From an uncultured Oscillospiraceae bacterium (GTDB lineage Bacteria; Bacillota; Clostridia; Oscillospirales; Acutalibacteraceae), in NCBI GenBank assembly GCA_900550315.1, contig URRK01000031.1, positions 1 to 11,702 on the forward strand: a DNA stretch of 11,702 nucleotides. Reading direction: 5' to 3'. The position numbers and the translations under genes were made by a program. The notes below the pieces were generated by a model. It did not search any database. It was not told the origin of the DNA and was given only the letters and a program-made list of their open reading frames with translations. This document shows positions 6,387 through 11,702 of this stretch, piece by piece (position 1 is the stretch's first letter; each line of letters starts with the position of its first letter).

Positions 6387-7049
6387 ATGAACCGGGAAGC
6401 TTTAGCGCAACTGCAAGCCAAAAACCCCACGCTGCCGCTGCTGCCGGTAACGGCGCCGGAATTTGCCGAATACGGCCGCCTGCTGCCCCAAAGCGGCGCC
6501 GCCTTTTTAAAGGCGGCCGAAGCGTTGAAACGGCCGGCGCAAGGCAGCGAGTACTTAGCCGGCGTGCCGGCGTTTGAGGCGCTGCCCGACTGCGCGCCGC
6601 TAAGCCTTGCCGTTTTTGGCGGGCTAAAAACCCAATTTGGCTACTGCCACGGCCACAACAGCCAATTAAACGCCGCCGAATGGCACTGCTGCAGCGAACT
6701 AAACATTGCCGTAACCAACTTGGTATTAATTTTAGGCCGCCGCAGCGACCTTAAAAACAATTGGCTGAACACCAAAAAAATGCAGGCCTTTTACCTGCCG
6801 GCCGGCACGGTTGCCGAAATTTACGCCACCACCCTGCACTTTTGCCCGTGCGAGGTGCAGACGCAGGGCTTTGGCTGCGTAGTTGGCCTGCCGGTTGGCA
6901 CCAACCTGCCGCTGCCCGAGGGCAGCGAGGGGCAGGGCCTGCTGTTTCGGCAAAACAAATGGCTATTGGCGCACGAGCAAAACACCGCCCTGTTGCAGCG
7001 CGGCGCTGTTGCCGGGTTAACCGGCGAAAATTACACGGTTTTGTATTAA
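6387..7049 (+). CDS. Cupin-like protein resembling DUF4867, probable sugar-metabolism enzyme
   Basis: This is a 220-residue cytoplasmic protein. The central block YCHGHN (86-91), LNAAEWHCCSELNIAV (94-109) and LVLILG (112-117) matches what I recall of DUF4867. H88, H90, E98, H100 and E104 are arranged like the metal-binding H-x-H...E...H clusters of cupins. A second block, FYLPAGTVAEIYATTLHFCPC (about 135-155), adds E144 and H151 and recalls the cupin fold of ureidoglycolate lyase and lyxose-isomerase-type enzymes. A metal-dependent epimerase, isomerase or lyase acting on the product of the upstream isomerase is plausible but inferred. The ATG at 6387 is preceded by GGGGGG at 6373-6378. A competing upstream ATG at 6379 leads straight to a stop, so 6387 is preferred. 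It is the second and last gene of the isomerase operon. Confidence 0.8.
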   Translation: MNREALAQLQAKNPTLPLLPVTAPEFAEYGRLLPQSGAAFLKAAEALKRPAQGSEYLAGVPAFEALPDCAPLSLAVFGGLKTQFGYCHGHNSQLNAAEWHCCSELNIAVTNLVLILGRRSDLKNNWLNTKKMQAFYLPAGTVAEIYATTLHFCPCEVQTQGFGCVVGLPVGTNLPLPEGSEGQGLLFRQNKWLLAHEQNTALLQRGAVAGLTGENYTVLY

Positions 7050-7050
7050 T

Positions 7051-7144
7051 CCCGGCAAAATAAACCGCCTTGTAAAAACACCAACAAAGCTTACCGGGCA
7101 GCTGCAACTAAATTTGCCGGGCTTGGCACAAACATCAATGCCAA
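7051..7144. repeat. Nested inverted repeats in the operon 3' region
   Basis: CCCGGCAAA (7051-7059) is the exact inverse complement of TTTGCCGGG (7113-7121), with about 53 nt between. TTGGCA (7123-7128) pairs with TGCCAA (7139-7144). They lie between the cupin-like gene's stop and the shared terminator, and could fold into a structured 3' UTR for the rightward operon. Confidence 0.35.
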
Positions 7145-7190
7145 ATTTGCCCCAATAAGCCTTTTAAAAAGCCTTTGCTTACACGAAAAA

Positions 7191-7221
7191 CCGCCTTTAA
7201 CCTTAAAAAGGTTAAAGGCGG
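7191..7221. terminator. Strong bidirectional terminator between convergent genes
   Basis: A perfect 14-bp stem (7191-7204 with 7208-7221) closes on an AAA loop. It is followed by TTTT rightward (7222-7225) and, read leftward, by TTTTT (complement of 7186-7190). It sits 25 bp beyond the stop of the large esterase gene and about 140 bp beyond the stop of the cupin-like gene, so it can end transcription from both sides. Confidence 0.85.
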
Positions 7222-7246
7222 TTTTGCTGCTATTTGTAAAATTAAA

Positions 7247-10200
7247 TTATTCGCCAATTAAGGCAGAGGTTAAGCAGTAGGTGCCGGCGGTGCAGGTTAT
7301 GCGAACCGTTACAGGCCCCTGCACGCTGCCGGTGTAGGTGCCGGAGGCCCAGTTCAACGCGCTGCCGGAGGAAATTGCAGTATCTTTTAACACTTCGGTT
7401 CCGTTTACGGTAACGGTTACCGCGGCGTTTTGCGCAACTGTAAAGTTATTGCCGCTTTGGCCGTCAACCTCTTTAATTACGGCGTTGCCCTGAATATGCA
7501 TTAGGGTTAGGCTTTGCAGCGAATTTAAAGTAAACTCCAAATAGCCGCCCTGTTCAATAAGCCAAGGCTCCCAATTAAAAATGGTATTGGCGTCGCGGTT
7601 GCCGTAAAAGCCGGTGTGAACCTTTTCGGCCTTGCTTAGCTTTGCCCCAACATTGCCTTTGGTATACATGGTAACGCCAAGGTAAGCGGCGGTTTCACTG
7701 TGCAGGCAGCTTTGCGGCAGGGCGGGCACGGTTTGGTCAATGGTTTGCAATTCGTTCAGCACCGTTTGCAGGTAGTAGCTTACAGCGTTGGCTGCCAGTC
7801 GGTGCCCCGCGTTATTGGGGTGAATGTAGTCTCCCCAAAGGGCCGTCCACTGGGCTAAATCGGCGCCGTCACTTTTGCCGTCTTTATTGCTGTCTAAATA
7901 ATCCCACAGTGCGCCGTAGTAATTAACGGTTGGCACATTGTAGTACTCCAGCACCGGCAGATGCATTGCCTCGCGGTTCGGCTTGCGCTCGCAGGTGCCG
8001 TTGCCGCCGTTATATTTGCTGCTTTCTACTGCGCCGAACAAAATGGCAACGGTTGCAATTTTGTGCTCCAGCAGGGTGCGAATGACGGCCTCATAGCTGT
8101 AAGCGTAGCGTTGCTCGTCCTGGTCGTTGGTGGTAAAATCTACAAGAACTAAATCGGGGTTGTAGCTTAGCACCTGCTCGGCCATTCGGGCTTTGCCCAA
8201 CAGCGAGGTGGTTGCGCCAATGCCCGAATTAATGTAGTTTACCCGAACAGCCGGAAACTGCTGCTGCAGCCAGGCGGCCACCCGTTCGCCGTAGCGGTTT
8301 TCGGCCGCGGTGGCAAGGGCGCCCTGCGTAATAGAGCCGCCCAAACCAACTACGGTAAGATTTTTCCCGCTTTTTGCCTTTTGCAGGGCCTTAGCCAGCA
8401 GGGCTTTATTGCCCTCGTTGGCAATTGCTTTTTGAAACAGGGGTTCGTAGTACCCCTGCTGCTGCAAGGCTGCGGTAATGCTATAATGCAGGGTGCGGTT
8501 TTTCCAGCCGGCAAGGTGTTGAGCCAAATAGGCGGCGTCTTTTAAATCAATAGCGCCGTCGCCGTTTACATCTGCCGCGTTTGCGTTAAAGGGGCTGGGG
8601 TTGTTGCCCAAGGCGTAATGGGTTAAGGTTAAAACATCTTTTAAATCTACACTGCCGTCTTGGTTTGCATCACCGCCGGTTAAATCGGCAACCGACTTTG
8701 TGCCAAAGGCCGCCAACATGGCGGTAGCGTAAATGCGGGCGGTAAAATCGTTTCCGTGGTTTACATTGGTGTTTAAATAATCCACGCATTCCTTTGATTT
8801 TACAATTTCGGTGAAAATATCGGTTAAACGCACCAGTCCGGTTTTAGCATCGGCATCGGCAATTTGCTGCAGCTGCTCTTGGTAGGGCAACAGCCAAGTT
8901 TCAGCGTCCCAGGTAGTGGCGCGCTGACTTGGCAGCATGGGAGAATACAGCAAAACCTCCATGTTGCTGTTGCCGGTAAAGCTGCGCGCTTTTTGAATCA
9001 TGGTTTGAATGTTTTGGCCAAAGGCTGCCGGGGCGGTGCCGCTGGCGTCGTTTACGCCAAAGCCGATCATAATAAGGTCGGGCACAACCTGGTTGCCCTG
9101 CCCGTCTTTCCACAAATTCAGGCGCCGCTCAATTTGCTGGGTGCCCCAAGGGGAGGCGGTGCCGCCCAAAGCCAGGTTTTTCAGGTTGATTTTTGCATTG
9201 GGGTATTGCTTTTTCAGCCCGGCCAACATCATTTCAATCCAAGTAGGAGCGTAGGGTGCAACATTAATTACATAGTGGCCCGGGCGCGTTTCGCTGTGCA
9301 GCCTTAGGTCGGTATCGTAAATATCAAAATTCTCATTTAAACCGGAGCTACTCCACCCGCAGGAAATACTGTCGCCGTAAACTACAATGTTAACCTCCTC
9401 ACCGCGCTTCAGCTTTTGCATTACTGTGCTAAGCTTTTCGGTCTGACTGGCCGGCGCCGCGGGCTGAAAACCGTTTTCAAAGGTCTTGCTGTGCTTGTAG
9501 GTGGCCGAAATTGCGGTGGAGGGAAAGGTTTTGTCATCAATAAAGGTCAACCACTCGCCGTTCTCGTTGCCCTTAATGGGAAAAGCGTTAACGTTAGGCT
9601 TTTGCGTAGTGGTCAGCGCATCGGTGTAAACCGGAATACGACTGCCTTCTAACCTTTTTATTTTGCCGTCGGCGGTAATTTCGTAGTCTACCCCTTGCAC
9701 ATAATTAATTTTTAAATCAAACGAACGCAGAGAAACCATTTCCTCAACCGGGTACAGCAGCTGCACGGTATCTCGCCCGGTGTAAAACAGGGCGGCCTCC
9801 TGGTAAACGGTATCGCCGCTCCAAATATTTTCTAAGTAAACCTCCTCGTTATAAATCGAAAGGTCGCGGCCGCAATAATCTTTATCCCAATCGTTCAATG
9901 CCTCATCCCCCACAAAACGCACCGAAAGCACCGCGTTTAAATGCTGCACCGTTACGCTGTAAAGGCCGTTTTCATCCGGCTCGCAAATCAGACCGTTCAT
10001 TTTAACCGTTGGCTTTTGGTTGCCGGCGTACAGTACCTTAAATTTCAGCGTTTGCCCCAAGCTAATAGAATCTAAGCTTTTTAGGCTAAAGTTTGCCGGC
10101 TGCAAAGAGGCGCAGGATTTCATATCTAAGGTAAAGGTCTGCGGCTCGGTCTGCTCTATGCAAATCAAATCGTCTATAGCAAAGGTGCAAGCGCCGGAAA

Positions 10201-11125
10201 GGTTTCCGTCGCTGGTGGGGCAAATGTAAAGGTAAGCGGTTTCACAGTCGCCGCTGTTAAAGGTAACCGTTGCGGTGTTCCAGGTTTTGGCGTCGCTGGT
10301 GCCCTCAATTTTAGCAAAGCCCAGCATACCGGTTGTGCCGCTGGAGGCCGCATTGGCGTTTGGCAGGTTGTAGGCCGAGTTTACAAAGGTGGCGTTAATG
10401 CCGTAATAAACACCCCCGGCTTTGGTTTTGCTGCTTTTAGCAAGCCAGCGGTAGCTTAGCGTGTAGGTGGTGTTCTTTTTAACCGAAAGACCGTATTCAA
10501 ACGCCCGGTAATTGGTGTTGGTTACCAGCGCACGGCTGCCGCTAAGCGTTGCCCCGGAAAACTGCCCGGCAAAGCCGTTTTCGTCTAAAACCATTGCGGT
10601 GGCGCCGGAACCGGCACCGTCGTACCCCGCGTTTTTGCCAAAGCCAATTTTGCCGTTGCCGGGGGCTTGCTCTGCCGAACTTACCAGCAAGCTGGTGCCG
10701 GCTGCGTAGCCCTCAAACCCGGCGGCTTCGCCAATAATGTTTTTCGTAGCAAGCCGCGGCGTAACCGTTACGCTGTTTTCTACCGTTAAGGCAAAGCTTT
10801 GCTCGGTAGAAAGGCAATTGCCGGCACTGTTAAACCAGCCAAGAAAACGGTAGGCAACGGTGTTCAGGTCGTGCAGCGTAAATTGCACGGTGGTGCCTGC
10901 CTCTACCTCGCCGGTTTGGCTGGCGGTTGCCAAAACATAATCGTTCCCCTTGGCTACACCGCCATTTTCCCCAATAAAATACGGTTGGTTTAAGGTAACA
11001 GTTGCTGCACCGCTGCTTTCGTCTAACCCGCCCATATCCATATCTACATCGCTTGCGGCAAAGGCGCCAAACGCCGAGCCAAAAAGCAGAGCGGCGGTTA
11101 GTAACACGGCTAAGATCTTTTCCAT
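7247..11125 (-). CDS. Large secreted double SGNH esterase with internal type I dockerin
   Basis: This 1292-residue extracellular protein probably removes acetyl or other acyl groups from polysaccharide. A signal peptide (1 to about 24, cleavage near AFAAS) is followed by an InlB/Flg_new-type repeat (about 40-127), a CBM-like beta-sandwich (133-325), a second small repeat (328-405) and the beta-domain that usually precedes this esterase type (406-560). SGNH domain 1 spans about 575-810: GDSIS with S586, G655 in the GGTAS block, N692 in GFGVND, and D782/H790. A two-repeat dockerin follows (818-873; calcium loops DANQDGSVDLKD and DVNGDGAIDLKD). SGNH domain 2 spans about 878-1128: GGSIT with S931, N1000, and D1099-x-x-H1102 in DYIHPN. 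A C-terminal beta-sandwich ends the protein. The start is taken at 11125, because GGGAGG lies 9 nt upstream and the signal peptide begins there; the frame stays open to 11290, but that stretch covers the promoter and repeats. The dockerin implies docking to a cohesin scaffold encoded elsewhere. Confidence 0.9.
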   Translation of the reverse strand: MEKILAVLLTAALLFGSAFGAFAASDVDMDMGGLDESSGAATVTLNQPYFIGENGGVAKGNDYVLATASQTGEVEAGTTVQFTLHDLNTVAYRFLGWFNSAGNCLSTEQSFALTVENSVTVTPRLATKNIIGEAAGFEGYAAGTSLLVSSAEQAPGNGKIGFGKNAGYDGAGSGATAMVLDENGFAGQFSGATLSGSRALVTNTNYRAFEYGLSVKKNTTYTLSYRWLAKSSKTKAGGVYYGINATFVNSAYNLPNANAASSGTTGMLGFAKIEGTSDAKTWNTATVTFNSGDCETAYLYICPTSDGNLSGACTFAIDDLICIEQTEPQTFTLDMKSCASLQPANFSLKSLDSISLGQTLKFKVLYAGNQKPTVKMNGLICEPDENGLYSVTVQHLNAVLSVRFVGDEALNDWDKDYCGRDLSIYNEEVYLENIWSGDTVYQEAALFYTGRDTVQLLYPVEEMVSLRSFDLKINYVQGVDYEITADGKIKRLEGSRIPVYTDALTTTQKPNVNAFPIKGNENGEWLTFIDDKTFPSTAISATYKHSKTFENGFQPAAPASQTEKLSTVMQKLKRGEEVNIVVYGDSISCGWSSSGLNENFDIYDTDLRLHSETRPGHYVINVAPYAPTWIEMMLAGLKKQYPNAKINLKNLALGGTASPWGTQQIERRLNLWKDGQGNQVVPDLIMIGFGVNDASGTAPAAFGQNIQTMIQKARSFTGNSNMEVLLYSPMLPSQRATTWDAETWLLPYQEQLQQIADADAKTGLVRLTDIFTEIVKSKECVDYLNTNVNHGNDFTARIYATAMLAAFGTKSVADLTGGDANQDGSVDLKDVLTLTHYALGNNPSPFNANAADVNGDGAIDLKDAAYLAQHLAGWKNRTLHYSITAALQQQGYYEPLFQKAIANEGNKALLAKALQKAKSGKNLTVVGLGGSITQGALATAAENRYGERVAAWLQQQFPAVRVNYINSGIGATTSLLGKARMAEQVLSYNPDLVLVDFTTNDQDEQRYAYSYEAVIRTLLEHKIATVAILFGAVESSKYNGGNGTCERKPNREAMHLPVLEYYNVPTVNYYGALWDYLDSNKDGKSDGADLAQWTALWGDYIHPNNAGHRLAANAVSYYLQTVLNELQTIDQTVPALPQSCLHSETAAYLGVTMYTKGNVGAKLSKAEKVHTGFYGNRDANTIFNWEPWLIEQGGYLEFTLNSLQSLTLMHIQGNAVIKEVDGQSGNNFTVAQNAAVTVTVNGTEVLKDTAISSGSALNWASGTYTGSVQGPVTVRITCTAGTYCLTSALIGE

Positions 11126-11204
11126 TGAATAATCCTCCCAATAAAATTTCAGCACGGCAAACCGCAAATCTCCCCAACAAAAATTGCCCGCTGATGTTAC
11201 TGTT

Positions 11205-11233
11205 ATTTTAACATATTGCCCAGCTTTTGAAAA
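11205..11233 (-). promoter_or_regulatory. Promoter of the double-esterase gene
   Basis: Read leftward, TTTTCA (complement of 11228-11233, 4/6) and TAAAAT (complement of 11205-11210, 5/6) are exactly 17 bp apart. Transcription would start near 11198, giving a leader of about 73 nt to the ATG at 11125. The imperfect -35 fits a promoter that depends on an activator bound at the direct repeats just upstream. Confidence 0.55.
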
Positions 11234-11244
11234 GGTTAAAACAC

Positions 11245-11285
11245 CAAAATGTTTATTTTTGACAACAAAATGTTTATTTTTGACA
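11245..11285. repeat. Two 20-bp direct repeats, period 21, activator-site candidate
   Basis: CAAAATGTTTATTTTTGACA occurs identically at 11245-11264 and 11266-11285, one base apart. For the leftward promoter the pair ends 11 bp upstream of the -35. Identical tandem half-sites with a two-helical-turn (21-bp) period next to a poor -35 are the usual layout of AraC/XylS-family activator sites, which commonly control polysaccharide-degradation genes. They could also act on ung, whose -35 is 45 bp to the right. Confidence 0.6.
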
Positions 11286-11330
11286 CCCAATGTAGCAACA
11301 AATGGAACGGCCGAACAAAAACCTCTTTAC

Positions 11331-11359
11331 TTGACAGCGCAGCGCCCGGCCTTTATAAT
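11331..11359 (+). promoter_or_regulatory. Perfect consensus promoter for ung
   Basis: TTGACA (11331-11336) and TATAAT (11354-11359) are separated by exactly 17 bp, a full sigma-A consensus. The predicted start is near 11366, leaving a leader of about 55 nt before the ATG at 11421. Confidence 0.85.
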
Positions 11360-11420
11360 AAAAGCAGTGCTGAATTTAAAGCTGCGCACTAAATTTTTTA
11401 AAACGCTTTGGGGGTTTACT

Positions 11421-11702
11421 ATGGTTCAAATTGGAAACGACTGGGACGAGATTTTAAAAGACGAATGGAAAATGCCGTACTACCTAACGCTGCGGCAGTT
11501 TTTAAAAAAAGAATACAGCAGCGGCACCGTTTACCCCGAAATGCACAACATTTTTAACGCGCTGCGCTACACCCCGTTTAGCAAAATTAAAGCGGTTATT
11601 ATTGGGCAAGACCCCTACCACGGCCCCAACCAGGCGCACGGGCTTTGCTTTTCGGTTTTGCCGGGCATTGAACCGCCGCCCAGCCTGCTAAACATTTACA
11701 AG
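11421..11702 (+). CDS. ung: Uracil-DNA glycosylase, N-terminal part (runs off the right edge)
   Basis: Ung removes uracil from DNA by cleaving the N-glycosidic bond, the first step of base excision repair after cytosine deamination or dUTP incorporation. The 94 residues in the window read MVQIGNDWDEILKDEW and continue to the signature GQDPYHGPNQAHGLCFSV (62-79), with catalytic Asp D64 and the uracil-pocket Tyr Y66. PPSLLNIYK at the edge (86-94) is the conserved DNA-backbone loop. The N-terminal half is complete and shows no damage. GGGGG at 11410-11414 lies 6 nt before the ATG. It is divergent from the double-esterase gene and unrelated to it in function. Confidence 0.95.
   Translation, partial: MVQIGNDWDEILKDEWKMPYYLTLRQFLKKEYSSGTVYPEMHNIFNALRYTPFSKIKAVIIGQDPYHGPNQAHGLCFSVLPGIEPPPSLLNIYK

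Noticed and set aside
6751..7107. Leftward 118-residue Arg/Ala/Cys-rich reading frame over the cupin-like gene
   Set aside because: It is a shadow of the DUF4867-like gene on the opposite strand, has no ribosome binding site, and its composition is typical of antisense translation.
8864..9307. Rightward 147-residue reading frame inside the esterase gene
   Set aside because: It is antisense to SGNH domain 1 with conserved motifs on the other strand. It exists because of the GC-rich codon pattern and has no start signals.
11245..11285. CRISPR-like repeat pair
   Set aside because: There are only two units with one base between them, no spacers and no cas genes, so the pair fits an operator.
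11126..11290. N-terminal extension of 55 residues for the double esterase from ATG 11290
   Set aside because: It would translate the direct repeats and promoter and bury the signal peptide internally. ATG 11125 has GGGAGG at correct spacing and starts a classic signal peptide.

Overview
The window looks like chromosomal DNA from an uncultured or gut-type anaerobic Firmicute, probably a Ruminococcus/Oscillospirales-like clostridium. The reasons are the long clostridial form of ribose-phosphate pyrophosphokinase, a dockerin-bearing secreted carbohydrate esterase, InlB/Flg_new-type repeats on secreted proteins, Gram-positive ribosome binding sites (AGGAGG, GGGGG, GGGAGG) and sigma-A-type promoters with 16-17 bp spacers. 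The genus assignment is inference.

Left part (1-2850). The first 55 bases are the signal peptide start of a leftward secreted protein with a near-consensus promoter. Divergent from it is prs (274-1416), which ends in a perfect 15-bp-stem hairpin. A leftward gene (1671-2795) encodes a C-terminal zinc-ribbon protein resembling the DUF6076 family, and it has its own promoter.

Middle (2796-4958). A degenerate leftward secreted glycosidase locus (3117-4340) keeps a signal peptide, one carbohydrate-binding-like domain, an InlB-type repeat and a C-terminal beta-sandwich. It carries two compensating frameshifts and has no catalytic domain. Downstream of it lie three consecutive hairpins, the last with a U-tract: a terminator and possibly a small RNA. 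Upstream is a gene-poor, AT-rich region of about 600 bp with a palindromic operator candidate before the next operon.

Right part (4959-11702). A two-gene rightward operon encodes an L-fucose/L-arabinose isomerase-like protein (4959-6365) and a cupin-like protein resembling DUF4867 (6387-7049). It converges on a very large leftward gene (7247-11125), and the two share a strong bidirectional terminator (7191-7221). The large gene encodes a secreted protein of about 1292 residues with two different SGNH esterase domains on either side of an internal type I dockerin. Its promoter has two 20-bp direct repeats with a 21-bp period just upstream of the -35, an arrangement typical of AraC-family activator sites. 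The window ends in the 5' part of ung, driven by a perfect TTGACA-N17-TATAAT promoter.

The plausible theme is use of acetylated plant or host polysaccharide: the esterase strips acyl groups outside the cell, possibly on a cellulosome, and the isomerase operon handles a released deoxy- or pentose sugar inside. Prs, Ung and the zinc-ribbon protein are unrelated neighbours. I did not find a clearly new multi-gene system. The most unusual items are the esterase-dockerin-esterase architecture with a second dockerin-like calcium loop inside one catalytic domain, and the structured RNA downstream of the decayed glycosidase.
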